From contig NZ_CP114902.1 in assembly GCF_027497235.1 (NCBI RefSeq), forward strand, positions 3,485,501-3,549,500: DNA of 64,000 nt, read 5' to 3'. Below are positions 43,370 to 55,908 of the stretch, in pieces. The position numbers and the translations under genes are program-made. Each line of letters begins with the position of its first letter. Positions within the stretch are counted from its first letter, which is position 1. This DNA is from Micromonospora sp. WMMD1128 (GTDB lineage Bacteria; Actinomycetota; Actinomycetes; Mycobacteriales; Micromonosporaceae). Under the pieces are notes generated by a model. That model saw only the letters and a program-made list of their open reading frames with translations, had not been told where the DNA came from and did not search any database.

Positions 43370-46237
43370 ATGAACCAGTCGACGGGGGAGCTGATCGAGC
43401 GGGATGAGCACTTACAGATACTGCAGGACCTGCTGTCCGCCGCCCTTGAGGGGCGGGGACAGGCGATCGTGCTCAGCGGCGCCTCCGGCAGCGGCAAGAC
43501 CGTCCTGCTGAACCGGCTCGCCCACCTCGCCGCCGAGGCCGGCGCCGAGGTGGTCGCCGCGGTGGCGTCGCGGACCGAGCAGTCGCTGCCGCTGGGCGTG
43601 ATCGGGCAGTTGGCGCACGGCGCCGGGCTGGTGACCGGGCACGACTCGCCGATCGCGGGACTCCTCGACGAAGCCATGTCCGGACGCTGGGACAGCTCCT
43701 CGACCGAGCAGATCCATGTGCAGCCGTCGGCCCGGATCCTGCACTCGCTCTGCATGGCCCTGCTGCGCCGGGCCGCCGACCAGCCCCTCGTGGTCTACGT
43801 CGACGACGTGCACCATGCCGACCCGTCGTCCCTGGAGTGCCTGTCCTACCTGATGCGCCGGGTCCGCAACGCCCGGATGCTCGTGGTCCTGGCGGTGATC
43901 CCGCAGTTGGCGCCGGCCCATCCGATGCAGTACGCGGAACTGCTGCACAGCTCCGCCCCGGTCTCGCTGTCCCTGCGCCCACTGAGCCGGCAGGGCATCG
44001 GTCAGGTGCTGGACCGGCTCCCGCAGCCGGCCGACCGCGGCCTGACCGCGCAGTACCACGCCATCACCGGCGGCAACCCGAGGTTGGCCACCGCGCTCGT
44101 GGGCGACTCGCTGCGGCGCATCGACCACGGCGCGGACGGCACCCGCACGGTCGTCGGGGAGACGTTCCTCGAGGCCGTACGCACCTGCCTCTACCGCAGC
44201 GAGCCACCCGCCCTGCCGGTCGCCCGCGCGCTGGCCGTGGCCGGCGTGCCGACCGAGCCCGCGGTGCTGGCCCGGCTGCTGAGCATCAACGAGGAGATGG
44301 TCCGGTGCGCGCTGTTGACGCTGCGCCGGGTCGGCCTGCTCTCCGACGGCACCTTCCGGGATCCGCGGATCCGCACCGCCGTGCTCGCCGGCATGCTGCC
44401 CGACGAGCGGACGGACCTGCACCGGCGGCTGGCGAGCGTCAGCCACGCGGCCGGCGAGCCCGCCACCGTGGTGGCCCGCCATCTCGTCGACGCCGACCGG
44501 GTCGACGGGGCCTGGGTGGCGCCGACCCTGCACGAGGCCGCGGACCAGGCCCTGGCCGACGGGCGGGTCGAGGACGCGATCAGCTTCCTGGACTCGGCCT
44601 GCACGGCGGGCGTCGACGAGCGCCAGCGCGCCGAGGCCACCTCGGCGCTGACCCGGATCGAGTGGCAGACCAACCCCGCCGACGCCGCCCGCCGGCTGCC
44701 CGAGCTGGTCGCGGCCGTGCGTGCCGGCGTGCTCGTACGCCGGCACGCGGTCGCACTGGTGGCGTACCTGCTCTGGCACGCGCACATCGACGACGCGGTG
44801 GAGGTGATCACCCTGCTCACCGCGAACGACCCGATGGAACCGGAGTTCGCCGCCAGCCTGAGCGTGCCCCTGCTCCTGCTCGCCTATCTCTTCCCCGACC
44901 ATCTGGACCGGGTCCGCGGGCCCTGGGATAACCTCGCCGCCCGTGGCCTGGTGCCACCGCCGTGCCGACCGTTGCAGGCGGCGGCGGAGCTGACCGCGCT
45001 GGCCGCCCGCAGTCCGCACGGCGACGCGGTGGCCGCCGCCGAGCAGGTCGTGCACAACACGCGGGTGGATCACGAAGCGCTCGGCCCGATCTCGATCGCG
45101 CTGCTGGCGACGATCTTCACCGACCGGATCGGCGCCACCGGTTCGTCGCACTACCCGGTGCTGCACCGGGCGGCCGACCGCCGGACGCCGACCACACAGG
45201 CGCTGGTCTCCGCGATCCTCGCCGAGGGCACCCTGGGCCGCGGCGACCTGGCGGCGACCGAGGAGCACGCCCGGCGCGGCCTCGACCTGATCCCGGCGAA
45301 GGGCTGGGGCGTGGCCGTCGGCGCGCTGCTGTCCAACATGGTGCTGGCCACCACCATCTCCGGCGCCTACGACGCGGCCGAGGAGTGGCTGTCCATCCCG
45401 GTCCCGGCGGCCATGTTCGACACCCCGTTCGGCCTCAAGTACCTGCACGCGCGCGGCACCTACTACCTGCGAACCAACTGCGTACGGGCGGCGCTCATCG
45501 ACTTCCAGGCCTGCGGCCGGATGATGATCGCCTGGGAGCTCGACCTGCCGGAGCTCGTGCCCTGGCGCACCGAACTGGCCCGGGCGCACCTCGCCCTCGG
45601 CCGCACCCAGCAGGCCCGGGAGCTGGCCCGCGACCAGCTCAGCCGGCTGCCGCAGCACAACGACCGCGAGCGCGGGTCCGCGCTCTGGGTGCTGGCCCTG
45701 GCCAGTGATCCGGCTGAGCGGCTCGCCCTGCTCCAGGAGGCGGTGAGTCTGCTGCGGGCCAGCGACGACGAGCTGTCCACCGCGTGTGCCACCGCCGATC
45801 TGGGTGACGCCCTGCACCGGGCCGGTGATGCCGACGCCGCGCGGGCGGCCTGGCAGACGGCCCGCCGACTGGCCCGGCGCAGCGGCGCCGAACCGTTGCT
45901 GGACCGGCTCCGCGGGGTCCTCGGCCCGGACGATCCGGACGAGCCCGCCGAGCCGGGCGCGCTCGGCGGCTCCTGCCCGCACCTCGCCGCGGCGATCGCG
46001 GTCGACGGGCTGACCGACGCCGAGCGACGGGTGGCCGCGCTCGCCGCCGTCGGGCACACGAACCGGGCGATCGCCACCAAGCTCTACGTCACGGTCAGCA
46101 CCGTCGAGCAGCACCTGACCCGGGTCTACCGGAAGCTCCAGGTGAGCCGGCGCACCGACCTGCCGACCGGGCTCATCGACGACCCCGCCGGGGACGGAAC
46201 ACGCTCCCCCGACGGCAGCCAGGTCAGCGTGGCCTGA
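43370..46237 (+). CDS. LAL-type LuxR-family pathway regulator with TTA codon
   Basis: 955 residues from ATG 43370, with GGGGAGG 5 nt upstream. An N-terminal NTPase has Walker A GASGSGKT at 37-44 and Walker B VVYVDDVHHAD, followed by a long helical repeat region and a C-terminal LuxR helix-turn-helix (LTDAERRVAALAAVGHTNRAI; STVEQHLTRVYRKLQVSRR). Such large LuxR regulators activate polyketide clusters. Codon 15 (43412-43414) is TTA, the rare leucine codon read by bldA tRNA in actinomycetes, so translation is probably developmentally gated. It lies 208 bp upstream of the first PKS gene in the same direction. Confidence 0.92.
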   Translation: MNQSTGELIERDEHLQILQDLLSAALEGRGQAIVLSGASGSGKTVLLNRLAHLAAEAGAEVVAAVASRTEQSLPLGVIGQLAHGAGLVTGHDSPIAGLLDEAMSGRWDSSSTEQIHVQPSARILHSLCMALLRRAADQPLVVYVDDVHHADPSSLECLSYLMRRVRNARMLVVLAVIPQLAPAHPMQYAELLHSSAPVSLSLRPLSRQGIGQVLDRLPQPADRGLTAQYHAITGGNPRLATALVGDSLRRIDHGADGTRTVVGETFLEAVRTCLYRSEPPALPVARALAVAGVPTEPAVLARLLSINEEMVRCALLTLRRVGLLSDGTFRDPRIRTAVLAGMLPDERTDLHRRLASVSHAAGEPATVVARHLVDADRVDGAWVAPTLHEAADQALADGRVEDAISFLDSACTAGVDERQRAEATSALTRIEWQTNPADAARRLPELVAAVRAGVLVRRHAVALVAYLLWHAHIDDAVEVITLLTANDPMEPEFAASLSVPLLLLAYLFPDHLDRVRGPWDNLAARGLVPPPCRPLQAAAELTALAARSPHGDAVAAAEQVVHNTRVDHEALGPISIALLATIFTDRIGATGSSHYPVLHRAADRRTPTTQALVSAILAEGTLGRGDLAATEEHARRGLDLIPAKGWGVAVGALLSNMVLATTISGAYDAAEEWLSIPVPAAMFDTPFGLKYLHARGTYYLRTNCVRAALIDFQACGRMMIAWELDLPELVPWRTELARAHLALGRTQQARELARDQLSRLPQHNDRERGSALWVLALASDPAERLALLQEAVSLLRASDDELSTACATADLGDALHRAGDADAARAAWQTARRLARRSGAEPLLDRLRGVLGPDDPDEPAEPGALGGSCPHLAAAIAVDGLTDAERRVAALAAVGHTNRAIATKLYVTVSTVEQHLTRVYRKLQVSRRTDLPTGLIDDPAGDGTRSPDGSQVSVA
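43412..43414 (+). promoter_or_regulatory. TTA leucine codon (bldA-type control point)
   Basis: TTA at codon 15 of the LAL regulator, in a GC-rich genome where TTA is very rare. In streptomycetes TTA codons near the start of pathway regulators tie expression to the developmental tRNA gene bldA (established knowledge). The adjacent ATA codon is also rare. The effect in this organism is inferred. Confidence 0.7.
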
Positions 46238-46445
46238 GCCGGCCGCCCGGACCCCGACACCACGCGCGGGGCGGTACCCGGTGGGTGCCGTCGCGCGCGT
46301 CTCCGCGTACCCCCGGGTCTGGATTTTGATCTTGGACTGGCACGGCTTTAGGCGGCGGCAAGGGCCGGTCAAGCCCCGGAGCCGAGGCTGAGAAGCCGGC
46401 GCGAGACGTCGCGTCGGCCGGCGTGCAACGGGAGGGGCCGACACG

Positions 46446-49400
46446 ATGACCGATGCGGACAGGCAGCCGACCGACGAACCGATCGCGGTGATCGGCATGG
46501 CCTGCCGCCTGCCGCAGGCCCCCGACCCGGACGCGTTCTGGCGGCTGCTGGCCACCGGCGGCGACGCCGTGACCGACGCGCCCACCGACCGCTGGCCCGC
46601 CGAACGGCTCGCCACCGCGGAGCCCGGCGCGCGGCGGGGCGGCTACCTGAGCGGGGTCGGCGGCTTCGACGCGGGCTTCTTCGGCGTCGGGCCACGTGAG
46701 GCGCTCGCGATGGACCCGCAGCAGCGGTTGACGCTGGAGCTGGCCTGGGAGGCGCTGGAGGACGCCGGGATCGTCCCCGGCGACCTGCGCGACAGCGCCA
46801 CCGGGGTGTTCATGGGCGCCACCTGGGACGACTACGCGACGCTCACCGCCGCGCCGGACGCCTCCCCCTACACCATGACCGGTGTGAACCGGGCGATCAT
46901 CGCGAACCGGGTCTCCTACACGCTCGGCCTGCTCGGTCCCAGCCTGACCGTCGACGCCGCCCAGGCCTCGTCGCTCGTCGCGGTGCAACTGGCCGCGGCC
47001 AGCCTGCGGCGCGGCGAGTCCACGACGGCGCTGGCCGGCGGCGTCAACCTGATCCTGACGCCGGAGAGCACGCTGCGGGCCGCGGCGTTCGGCGGGCTCT
47101 CCCCCGACGGGCGATGCCACACCTTCGACGCCCGGGCCAACGGGTTCGTCCGCGGCGAGGGCGGCGCCGTCGTCGTGCTGAAACCGCTCGCCGCCGCGGT
47201 GGCCGACGGAGATCACATCGTCTGCGTGCTGCTCGGCGGGGCGACGAACAACGACGGCGGCACCGACGGGCTGACCGTGCCCAGCCGGCACGCCCAGGCC
47301 GACGTCATCGCCGACGCCGTCGCCCGCTCCGGGCTCGCCGCCACCGACGTGCAGTACGTGGAACTGCACGGCACCGGCACCCGGGTCGGCGACCCGATCG
47401 AAGCCGGCGCCCTCGGCGACGCGCTCGGCGCCGCCCGGCCGGCGGGCGACCCGCTCGTGGTCGGCTCGGCGAAGACGAACGTCGGCCACCTGGAGGGCGC
47501 CGCCGGCATCACCGGCCTGCTCAAGGTGGCGCTGAGCATCCGTCACCGGGAGCTGCCCCCGAACCTGCACTTCCGCACCGCCAACCCGGACGTCCGGCTC
47601 GACGAGGCCGGCCTGGCCGTGCGGACCACGCACGGCCCGTGGCCGCACCCGGAGCGGCGGCTGGTCGCCGGCGTGAGCGCCTTCGGCATGGGCGGCACCA
47701 ACTGCCACCTGGTGGTCGCCGAACCGCCCCGCACCGCACCGGCCCCCGCCGAGGCCGCCGAGCCGCGCGTCGCCACCGCCCTGACGCCCCGCGTCGCCAC
47801 CGCCCTGACGCCGTGGGTCGTCTCCGGGCAGTCCGGCGCCGCCCTGCGGGCCCAGGCCGGCAGGCTGCGCGCCTGGGCCGACCGGCACCCGGACCTCGCC
47901 CCCGGCGACGTCGGCCGGGCGCTCGTCACCTCGCGCAGCGCGTTCACCCACCGCGCGGTCCTGATCGCCGAGGATCTGCCCGGCCTCACCGCACGGCTGG
48001 ACGCGCTGGCCGCCGGCGAGGACGCCGAGGGCCTGGTGCAGGGCGCCGCCGCACCGGGCGAGGTCACCTTCGTCTTCCCCGGGCAGGGCTCGCAGTGGCC
48101 GCTGATGGCCCGGGAACTGCTCGACACCTCCGCGGTGTTCCGCGAGCAGATCGCCGCGTGCGCCGCCGCCCTGGCGCCGCACGTGGACTGGCGACTTGTG
48201 GACGTGCTGCGCGGAGAGCCGGACGCGCCGCCGCTGACCCGGGTCGACGTGGTCCAGCCCACGCTGTTCGCGATGATGGTCTCGCTGGCCCGGCTCTGGG
48301 AGTCGTTCGGGGTACGACCCGCCGCCGTCGTCGGCCACTCGCAGGGCGAGATCGCCGCCGCGCACATCGCCGGGGCGCTCTCCCTCGCCGACGCGGCGAA
48401 GGTGGTGGCGCTGCGCGCCCGCGCCCTGGCCACGATCGCCGGCACCGGCGGCATGGCGTCGATCCCGCTGTCCCCGGCCGAGGTCACCTCCCGGATCGCG
48501 CCGTGGGGTGACCGCCTCACCATCGCCGCCGAGAACGGCCCGTCGGCCACCGTCGTCGCCGGCGACAGCGCGGCGGTGGACGCCCTGGTGGAGAGCGCCC
48601 AGGCCGAGGAGATCCGGGCCCGCCGGGTGCCCGTCGACTACGCCTCGCACTCGCCGCACGTCGAGCCGGTCCGCGCGCAACTGCTACGCGACCTCGCCGG
48701 GGTGACACCCGTGTCGTCGCCCGTCGCGTTCTACTCGACGGTGACCGGCGGCGTCCTCGACACGGCCGGGCTCGACGCCGACTACTGGTACGAGAACCTG
48801 CGCCGGCCGGTCCGGTTGGAACCGGCGGTCCGCGCGCTCGCCGCCGCCGGGCACCGGGTGTTCGTGGAGTGCAGCCCGCACCCGGTCCTGCTCGCCGGCG
48901 TGCAGGAGACCGTCGCCGGGCTGGCCGGCGAGGACGGCGACGACGCCGAGCCGCTGGTGGTGGGTTCGCTGCGCCGCGACCACGGCGCCTGGCAGCGGAT
49001 CCTGGACGCGCTGGCGCAGGCGTACACCCGCGGGGCCGACGTCGACTGGCGGGCGTTCTTCGCCGACCGCCCGGGGACTCGGGTGCCGCTGCCGACGTAC
49101 GCGTTCCAGCGCCGCGACTACTGGCCCTCGGCGCCGGTCGCGACCGTCCCGGTGCTTTCGACCGGCTCGCCGGAGCCGGTGCTCGCGGACGACTCGCCGG
49201 AGCCGGTGGCCGACGGGTGGGCGGACCGGATCCGGGCGCTGCCGCCGGCCGACCGGGACCGCCGGTTGCGCGAGCTGGTCCGGCGCACGGTGGCCCTCGT
49301 GCTCGGCCACTCCGCGCCGGACGAGGTCGACCTCGGTCGCGCGTTCAAGGACCTCGGGTTCGAGTCGGCCGCCGCGGTGGAGCTGCGCAACCGGCTGGCC

Positions 49401-52400
49401 CGGATCACCGGGCTGCGGCTGCCCAGCAGCCTGCTCTTCGACCATCCGACCCCGGCGGCGGTGGTCCGCCACCTGCGGGCGCGGGCGCTCGGCGAGAGCG
49501 ACGCCCCGACGGGTGCCCCGGCGACACGCGCCGCCGACGACGCCGACCCGATCGTCGTCGTGGGCATGGCCTGCCGGTTCCCGGGCGGCGCGGCGTCACC
49601 GGAGGCGCTCTGGGGCCTCGTCTCGACCGGCGCGGAGGCGATCGGCGCCTTCCCGACCGGTCGCGGCTGGGGCGACATCCACGACCCGGACCCGGGGGCG
49701 CACGGCAAGACGTACGTCCGGGAGGGCGGTTTCCTCTACGACGCGGACCGCTTCGACGCGGAGTTCTTCGGGATCAGCCCGCGGGAGGCGCTCGCCATCG
49801 ACCCGCAGCAGCGGCTGTTGCTGGAGACGTCGTGGGAGGCGCTGGAACGGGCCGGCATCGATCCGGCGTCGGTGCGGGGCAGCCGTACCGGTGTGTTCGC
49901 CGGTTGCATGGCCTCCGGTTACGGGCCGCCGCTGCACGAGGCGCCGGAGCAGCTCGGCGGCTATCTGCTGACCGGCAGCTCGGGCAGCGTCGCGTCGGGC
50001 CGGATCGCCTACACGTTCGGTCTGGAAGGTCCGGCGGTCACCGTCGACACCGCGTGTTCGTCGTCGCTCGTGGCCATGCACCTGGCCGGTCAGGCGTTGC
50101 GCGGCGGCGAGTGCGACCTGGCGTTGGCCGGCGGGGCGACCGTGATGGCCGGGCCGGGCATGTTCATCGAGTTCAGCCGGCAGCGCGGCCTCGCCCCGGA
50201 CGGGCGGTGCAAGTCGTTCTCCGCCACCGCCGACGGGACCGCCTGGGCCGAGGGCGCGGCCATGCTGGTGTTGGAGCGGCTCTCCGACGCCCGGCGCAAC
50301 AACCATCCGGTGCTCGCGGTGATCCGGGGGTCGGCGGTGAACCAGGACGGTGCGAGCAACGGCCTCACCGCACCCAACGGCCCGTCGCAGCAGCGGGTCA
50401 TCCGGCAGGCCCTCGCCAACGCCCGACTCACCCCCGCCGACGTCGACGCCGTCGAAGCACACGGCACCGGCACCACCCTGGGTGACCCCATCGAAGCCCA
50501 GGCGCTGCTGGCCACGTACGGCCAGGACCGACCCGACGACCGGCCCCTGTGGCTCGGCTCCATCAAGTCCAACATCGGCCACACCCAGGCCGCCGCAGGC
50601 ACCGCCGGCGTCATCAAAATGATCCTCGCGATGCGCCACGGCGAACTGCCGCAGACCCTGCACGTCGACCAGCCATCCCCGCACATCGACTGGTCGGCCG
50701 GAAACGTCACCCTCCTCACCCACCCCCAACCCTGGACCCCGAACGGCCACCCCCGCCGCGCCGCCGTGTCGTCGTTCGGCATCAGCGGCACCAACGCCCA
50801 CCTCATCATCGAAGAGCCACCGACCGCCGCCGGACCGGAACCGGAGCCCACCGGTACGCCGGCGCCGTGGCTGCTCTCCGGCCGTTCGGCGGAGGCCCTG
50901 CGCGAGTCCGCCGCACGGCTGCGCGACCACGTCGACGGCAAGGCGGACGCGGACGTCGCCCACACCCTGGCCCGCCGCGCCCAGCACACCCACCGCGCGG
51001 TCATCCTCGCCGACCACCGCGAAGCGCTCACCGCCCTCGCCACCGACAACCCCCACCCGTCCCTGGTACGCGGCGTCGCGCGCCCGACGGGGAAGGTCGC
51101 CTTCCTGTGCACCGGGCAAGGCAGCCAACACCCCGAGATGGCCCACCGCGACGAACCCGTCTTCCTCGAAACCTTCGACGCCGTCTGCGCCGAACTCGAC
51201 AAACACCTCGACCGGCCCCTGCGCGAAGCGATGGTCGACGCCGTCCACGAAACCCGCTACACCCAACCCGCCCTGTTCGCGACGCACGTGGCCCTGCACG
51301 CTTTGGTCACGAGTTGGGGAATCACCCCCGACTACCTCACCGGACACTCCATCGGCGAACTGTCCGCCGCCCACCTCGCCGGAGTCCTGAGCCTGCCCGA
51401 CGCCGCGCTCCTCGTCACCGCCCGCGGACGACTGATGCAGGCCGCCACCGCGGGCGGCGCGATGATCGCGATCGAGGCCACCGAAGACGAACTGACGCCG
51501 ATGCTCGACCCGGAGAAGGTCTCCATCGCCGGACTCAACTCCCCCACCAGCACCGTCATCTCCGGCGACACCGACGCCGTCACCGACATCGCCGTGCACT
51601 GGGCCGCACAGGGACGACGCACCAAGAAACTGACCACCTCACACGCCTTCCACAGCCCCCACATGGACCCGATCCTGGACGAGTTCCAGGCCATCGCGGA
51701 GAGCGTCACCTACCACCCGGCCACCATCCCGGTCATCTCCAACCGCACCGGAGACATCGCCCCAGCCTTCGACGCCGCCTACTGGACCCGACACATCCGC
51801 GACGCCGTCCGCTACCGCGACATGATCTCCACCTTGGACGCCGCAGGCGTCACCACCTACCTCGAACTCGGACCCGACAACACCCTCAGCACCCTCACCC
51901 ACGCCTGCCTCCCCGAAAACCACAACGCCACCATCACCGCCGCCCACCTCGGCCAGCACGCCCACGCGGTGCTGCACGCGGCGGGCCACGACACCACCTG
52001 GACCACCACCACACCCGCCGGCCGACACACCGACCTGCCCACCTACCCGTTCCAGCACCGGGGCTACTGGCTGAACCAGCCGGAAACCACCGACCCGGTC
52101 GGCCTCGGCCTCGCCGGCAGCGAACACCCGATCCTGGTCGCCTCCGCCGACCTGCCCGACGGGGGTCAACTGCTCACCGGACGGGTGTCCCTGGAAACCC
52201 ACCCGTGGCTCGCCGACCACGCCATCCATGACGCCGTCCTGCTGCCCGCCACCGCGTTCGCCGACCTCGCTCTGCACGCCGCCGACCAGGCCGGCGGCGG
52301 TCACGTCGACGAACTCACCCTGCACGCGCCGCTGCGACTGCCGGCGCCGGGCTTCGTCGGCCTCCAGGTGCACGTGGCGCCCGCGGACAGCGACGGACGC

Positions 52401-55400
52401 CGGGCGTTGACCATCCGGGCGCGCGTCGGCGACGGGCCGTGGGTACGGCACGCCAGCGGCGCGCTACTGGCCGCTGCCGGAGTCACCACGCCCGCCAACC
52501 CGACCGGCGCCCCGTGGCCGCCCACCGGCGCCACCCCGGTCGGCCTGAACGACCTCTATCCCGCGTTGGACGCCCGCGGCTACCACTACGGACCGGCCTT
52601 CCGAGGGCTGACCGCGATGTGGCGGCACGGCGACGCCCTCTTCGCCGAGGTGCGGCTGCCGGAATCGGAACGGGCCGCCGCCGGACGTTTCCCGGTGCAC
52701 CCGGCGCTGTTCGACGCGGCGCTGCACGCCGTCCTGGCCACCGCCGGCGCGGACGCCGACCCGGACGGTGGCGGGGAACTGCTGCTGCCGTTCGCCGTGA
52801 CCGGACTGCACTGGCACGCCGGCGGCGCGACCGCCCTGCGGGTCCGGCTGACCCCGGCCGGGACGCACGCGTACGCGCTGGCCGCCACCGACCACGGCGG
52901 CCAGCCGGTCTTCGACGTCGAGTCCCTCGCGCTGCGTCCGGTCCCCCGCCACCGGCTCACCGAGGCGCCGGAGGACCGGGACGGCCTCTACCGGCTCGGC
53001 TGGCTGCCCGCCGGCCCGGCCGCACCCGGCGCCCCCGACGCGCCGTGGGCCGTCCTCGGCGACGACGCCGAACTGTTCGGCGCGCTCGCCGACAGCGGCG
53101 TGGCCGTCCGCGACTACCGGGACCTGGGCACGCTCGCCGCGGCGGTACGCACCGGCAGCCCGCTGTCCACGGTGGTGCTGTGCGCCAGTCCGCCGCACGT
53201 GCCCGGCGAGGACCCGGTCCAGGGCGCGCACCGGCACACCGCCGAGACCCTGGCCCTGTTGCGGGGCTGGCTGGACAACCACGCCTTCGACGGGTCGCGG
53301 CTTGTCGTCCTCACCCGCAACGCGGTGTCCGTGGAGGGCGCCGACACGTCCCCGGACCTCGGGACCGCGCCGATCTGGGGGCTCATCCGCGCCGCCCAGG
53401 TCGAGCACCCCGGCCGGTTCACCCTCCTGGACGTCGACGGGCGGCCGGAGTCGTACCGCATGCTGGTCCCGGCGGTGAGCAGCGACGAACCGCAGGTGGC
53501 GGTCCGGGAGGGAGCGGTGCTCGTGCCCCGGCTGGCCCGGGTGACGCCGCAGACCGCGCTCGCCGCCGCCACCGCCGACCGCGGCTGGCGGGTGGACGTG
53601 CACGAACGCGGCTCGCTTGAGGGCCTGACCCTGGTCCCCAACCCGGACGCGGACCGGCCGCTGCGGGCCGGCGAGGTGCGGATCGCGGTGCGGGCGGCCG
53701 GGCTGAACTTCCGGGACGTGGCGCTCGCCCTGGGCATGATTCCCGAGCACACGGTGCTGGGGCTGGAAGGCGCCGGCGTGGTGCTCGACACCGGGCCGGG
53801 CGTCACCCGGTTCGTGCCCGGTGACCGGGTGCTGGGGCTGCTCACCGGCGCGTTCGCGCCGATCGCGGTCACCGACGAGCACACCCTCGCGCCGATGCCG
53901 GCCGGCTGGACGTACGCGGAGGCGGCCACCGTGCCCGTGGTGTTCCTGACCGCCTGGTACGGGCTCGTCGAACTGGCCGCCCTGCGCCGGGGCGAGCGGG
54001 TGCTTGTGCACGCGGCGGCCGGCGGCGTCGGCATGGCCGCGGTGCAACTGGCCCGGCACCTCGACGCGGACGTGTACGGCACCGCCAGCCCCGGCAAGTG
54101 GGAGACGCTGCGCGAGCTGGGGCTCCCGGAGTCCACGATCGCCTCCTCGCGCAGCCTCGACTTCGCCGACCGGATCCTCGCCGCCACCGACGGCGCCGGA
54201 GTCGACGTGGTCCTCGACTGCCTGGCCCACGAGTTCGTCGACGCCTCGCTGCGCCTGCTGCCGCGCGGCGGGCGGTTCGTCGAGTTGGGCAAGACCGACA
54301 TCCGCGATCCGGAGGCGGTGGCCGCGGCGCATCCCGGCGTCGCCTACCGCGCCTTCGACCTGCTGGCGCTGCCCCCGGAGCGGATCGGGGCGATGCTGGA
54401 CGGGCTGATGCCGCTGTTCGCCGACGGCACCCTCCGTCCGCTGCCGGCGACCGGCTGGGACGTCCGGCAGGCGCCCGAGGCGTTCCGTTTCCTGGCCCAG
54501 GCCCGGCACGTCGGCAAGCTGGTGCTGACCGTGCCGCGGCCGCTCGACCCGGACGGCACCGTCCTCGTCACCGGCGGGACCGGGGGCGTGGGCGCGCTCG
54601 TGGCCCGGCACCTGGTGGCCCGGCACGGGACCCGGCGGCTGCTGCTGGCCAGCCGCCGTGGCGGCGCCGCGGACGGCGCCGGTGAGCTGGTCACCGAGCT
54701 GACCGGGCTCGGCGCGGAGGTGTCGGTGGCCGCCGTCGACCTAGCCGAGCCGGCCGCGGTCCGGGCGTTGCTGGCCGCCGTGCCGGCGGCGCACCCGCTG
54801 ACCGCCGTGATCCACGCCGCCGGGGTGGTCGCGGACGCCACCGTCGAGCGGCTGGACGCCGATGCCGTCACGGCCACGTTGCGTCCCAAGGCGGACGCGG
54901 CCTGGCTGCTGCACGAGCTGACCCGCGACGCCGACCTGGCCGAGTTCGTGCTCTTCTCCTCGGTGGTCGGCACGTTCGGCAACGCCGGGCAGGCCAACTA
55001 TGCCGCCGCGAACGCGTTCCTGGACGCGCTCGCCACCCACCGCCAGGCGGTCGGGCTGCCCGCCACGTCGCTGGCCTGGGGCCTCTGGGCCGGCCGGGGC
55101 ATGGCCGACCGGCTGGACGAGGCCGACCGGCTGCGGATGGCCCGCAACGGCATCACCGCGCTCACCGAGGAGGACGGGCTGGCGCTGTTCGACGCGGCCC
55201 GGGAGACGAGCCTGCCGATGGTGGTGCCCACCCGGTTGGACGTGTCCGCGTTGCGGGTCCGCCCCGACTCGGTGCCGCCGATCCTGCGGGGCATCGTCCG
55301 CCCGGCCGCCCGGCGGGCGGCCGAACCCACCGCGGCCGACGAGTCACCGGCGGCGGCCTGGGCGCGCCGGCTGGCCGGGCTGTCCCTGGCTGAACGGCAC

Positions 55401-55874
55401 GGCGTCCTGCTGGACCTGGTCCGCACCGAGGCGGCGACGGTCCTCGGGCACACCGGCGCGGGCGCGGTCGACGGCGACCGGTCGTTCAAGGAGGCCGGGT
55501 TCGACTCGCTCTCCGCCGTGGAGCTGCGCAACCGGCTCGGCACCGCGGTCGGGCTGCGGCTGCCCTCGACGCTCACCTTCGACCGGCCCACCCCGGCCGC
55601 CGTCGCCGAGCTGCTGCTGACCGAGCTGGCCGGGGAGGACGTGCCACCGCCGGCCCTGGCCGACCTGGACCGGCTGGAGGCCGCCGTCCGGCAGTCACCG
55701 CCGGACGAGCGGCTGCGGGAGGTGCTCGTCGGCCGCGTCGAGGACCTGCTGTTCGCGCTGCGCGGGGACGGGGATCCGGACCGCGACCTGGCCACCGCCG
55801 TGCACGAGCGGATCGACTCGGCCACCGACGACGAGATCTTCGACTTCATCGACAACGAGCTCGACGCGATCTGA
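46446..55874 (+). CDS. Type I PKS: KSQ-AT(mm)-ACP loading module and KS-AT-DH-ER-KR-ACP
   Basis: 3142 residues from ATG 46446, with GGGAGGGG upstream. Loading module: KSQ with Gln173 (VDAAQASS) in place of Cys, AT with GHSQG (Ser632) and YASH 732-735 (methylmalonyl, so decarboxylated to a propionyl starter), ACP Ser974 in GFESAAA. Module 1: KS Cys1204, AT with GHSIG (Ser1635) and HAFH 1733-1736 (malonyl), DH His1925 and Asp2090, ER with [10 protein letters not shown] near 2522, KR with TGGTGGVG, Ser2839 and Tyr2852, ACP Ser3021. A C-terminal acidic docking region follows (ending FIDNELDAI). The DH motif reads HAIHD, with Asp where Gly is usual. Module 1 should give a fully saturated C2 unit. 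No N-terminal docking segment, as expected for a first protein. Confidence 0.93.
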   Translation: MTDADRQPTDEPIAVIGMACRLPQAPDPDAFWRLLATGGDAVTDAPTDRWPAERLATAEPGARRGGYLSGVGGFDAGFFGVGPREALAMDPQQRLTLELAWEALEDAGIVPGDLRDSATGVFMGATWDDYATLTAAPDASPYTMTGVNRAIIANRVSYTLGLLGPSLTVDAAQASSLVAVQLAAASLRRGESTTALAGGVNLILTPESTLRAAAFGGLSPDGRCHTFDARANGFVRGEGGAVVVLKPLAAAVADGDHIVCVLLGGATNNDGGTDGLTVPSRHAQADVIADAVARSGLAATDVQYVELHGTGTRVGDPIEAGALGDALGAARPAGDPLVVGSAKTNVGHLEGAAGITGLLKVALSIRHRELPPNLHFRTANPDVRLDEAGLAVRTTHGPWPHPERRLVAGVSAFGMGGTNCHLVVAEPPRTAPAPAEAAEPRVATALTPRVATALTPWVVSGQSGAALRAQAGRLRAWADRHPDLAPGDVGRALVTSRSAFTHRAVLIAEDLPGLTARLDALAAGEDAEGLVQGAAAPGEVTFVFPGQGSQWPLMARELLDTSAVFREQIAACAAALAPHVDWRLVDVLRGEPDAPPLTRVDVVQPTLFAMMVSLARLWESFGVRPAAVVGHSQGEIAAAHIAGALSLADAAKVVALRARALATIAGTGGMASIPLSPAEVTSRIAPWGDRLTIAAENGPSATVVAGDSAAVDALVESAQAEEIRARRVPVDYASHSPHVEPVRAQLLRDLAGVTPVSSPVAFYSTVTGGVLDTAGLDADYWYENLRRPVRLEPAVRALAAAGHRVFVECSPHPVLLAGVQETVAGLAGEDGDDAEPLVVGSLRRDHGAWQRILDALAQAYTRGADVDWRAFFADRPGTRVPLPTYAFQRRDYWPSAPVATVPVLSTGSPEPVLADDSPEPVADGWADRIRALPPADRDRRLRELVRRTVALVLGHSAPDEVDLGRAFKDLGFESAAAVELRNRLARITGLRLPSSLLFDHPTPAAVVRHLRARALGESDAPTGAPATRAADDADPIVVVGMACRFPGGAASPEALWGLVSTGAEAIGAFPTGRGWGDIHDPDPGAHGKTYVREGGFLYDADRFDAEFFGISPREALAIDPQQRLLLETSWEALERAGIDPASVRGSRTGVFAGCMASGYGPPLHEAPEQLGGYLLTGSSGSVASGRIAYTFGLEGPAVTVDTACSSSLVAMHLAGQALRGGECDLALAGGATVMAGPGMFIEFSRQRGLAPDGRCKSFSATADGTAWAEGAAMLVLERLSDARRNNHPVLAVIRGSAVNQDGASNGLTAPNGPSQQRVIRQALANARLTPADVDAVEAHGTGTTLGDPIEAQALLATYGQDRPDDRPLWLGSIKSNIGHTQAAAGTAGVIKMILAMRHGELPQTLHVDQPSPHIDWSAGNVTLLTHPQPWTPNGHPRRAAVSSFGISGTNAHLIIEEPPTAAGPEPEPTGTPAPWLLSGRSAEALRESAARLRDHVDGKADADVAHTLARRAQHTHRAVILADHREALTALATDNPHPSLVRGVARPTGKVAFLCTGQGSQHPEMAHRDEPVFLETFDAVCAELDKHLDRPLREAMVDAVHETRYTQPALFATHVALHALVTSWGITPDYLTGHSIGELSAAHLAGVLSLPDAALLVTARGRLMQAATAGGAMIAIEATEDELTPMLDPEKVSIAGLNSPTSTVISGDTDAVTDIAVHWAAQGRRTKKLTTSHAFHSPHMDPILDEFQAIAESVTYHPATIPVISNRTGDIAPAFDAAYWTRHIRDAVRYRDMISTLDAAGVTTYLELGPDNTLSTLTHACLPENHNATITAAHLGQHAHAVLHAAGHDTTWTTTTPAGRHTDLPTYPFQHRGYWLNQPETTDPVGLGLAGSEHPILVASADLPDGGQLLTGRVSLETHPWLADHAIHDAVLLPATAFADLALHAADQAGGGHVDELTLHAPLRLPAPGFVGLQVHVAPADSDGRRALTIRARVGDGPWVRHASGALLAAAGVTTPANPTGAPWPPTGATPVGLNDLYPALDARGYHYGPAFRGLTAMWRHGDALFAEVRLPESERAAAGRFPVHPALFDAALHAVLATAGADADPDGGGELLLPFAVTGLHWHAGGATALRVRLTPAGTHAYALAATDHGGQPVFDVESLALRPVPRHRLTEAPEDRDGLYRLGWLPAGPAAPGAPDAPWAVLGDDAELFGALADSGVAVRDYRDLGTLAAAVRTGSPLSTVVLCASPPHVPGEDPVQGAHRHTAETLALLRGWLDNHAFDGSRLVVLTRNAVSVEGADTSPDLGTAPIWGLIRAAQVEHPGRFTLLDVDGRPESYRMLVPAVSSDEPQVAVREGAVLVPRLARVTPQTALAAATADRGWRVDVHERGSLEGLTLVPNPDADRPLRAGEVRIAVRAAGLNFRDVALALGMIPEHTVLGLEGAGVVLDTGPGVTRFVPGDRVLGLLTGAFAPIAVTDEHTLAPMPAGWTYAEAATVPVVFLTAWYGLVELAALRRGERVLVHAAAGGVGMAAVQLARHLDADVYGTASPGKWETLRELGLPESTIASSRSLDFADRILAATDGAGVDVVLDCLAHEFVDASLRLLPRGGRFVELGKTDIRDPEAVAAAHPGVAYRAFDLLALPPERIGAMLDGLMPLFADGTLRPLPATGWDVRQAPEAFRFLAQARHVGKLVLTVPRPLDPDGTVLVTGGTGGVGALVARHLVARHGTRRLLLASRRGGAADGAGELVTELTGLGAEVSVAAVDLAEPAAVRALLAAVPAAHPLTAVIHAAGVVADATVERLDADAVTATLRPKADAAWLLHELTRDADLAEFVLFSSVVGTFGNAGQANYAAANAFLDALATHRQAVGLPATSLAWGLWAGRGMADRLDEADRLRMARNGITALTEEDGLALFDAARETSLPMVVPTRLDVSALRVRPDSVPPILRGIVRPAARRAAEPTAADESPAAAWARRLAGLSLAERHGVLLDLVRTEAATVLGHTGAGAVDGDRSFKEAGFDSLSAVELRNRLGTAVGLRLPSTLTFDRPTPAAVAELLLTELAGEDVPPPALADLDRLEAAVRQSPPDERLREVLVGRVEDLLFALRGDGDPDRDLATAVHERIDSATDDEIFDFIDNELDAI
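50961..52055 (+). repeat. Near-identical AT block, module 1 copy (1095 bp)
   Basis: Starts in the pre-AT linker (CACACCCTGGCCCGCCGC) and ends after the conserved TTCCAG. It encodes the whole malonyl AT and flanks. The copies at 57421-58515 and 62512-63606 have exactly the same length, no indels, and long identical stretches at DNA level, including silent positions. Confidence 0.8.
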
Positions 55875-55908
55875 GCCGCCGCCCGCCTGGAAGATATCGA
55901 GGTTGTTC

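Noticed and set aside
43412..46615. 1067-residue minus-strand frame opposite the LAL regulator
   Set aside because: Antisense shadow in GC-rich DNA. The plus strand shows Walker motifs, helix-turn-helix and a good ribosome site.
46224..48680. Long minus-strand frame opposite the first PKS module
   Set aside because: Low-complexity Gly/Arg/Val antisense of KS and AT sequence. No motifs or ribosome site.
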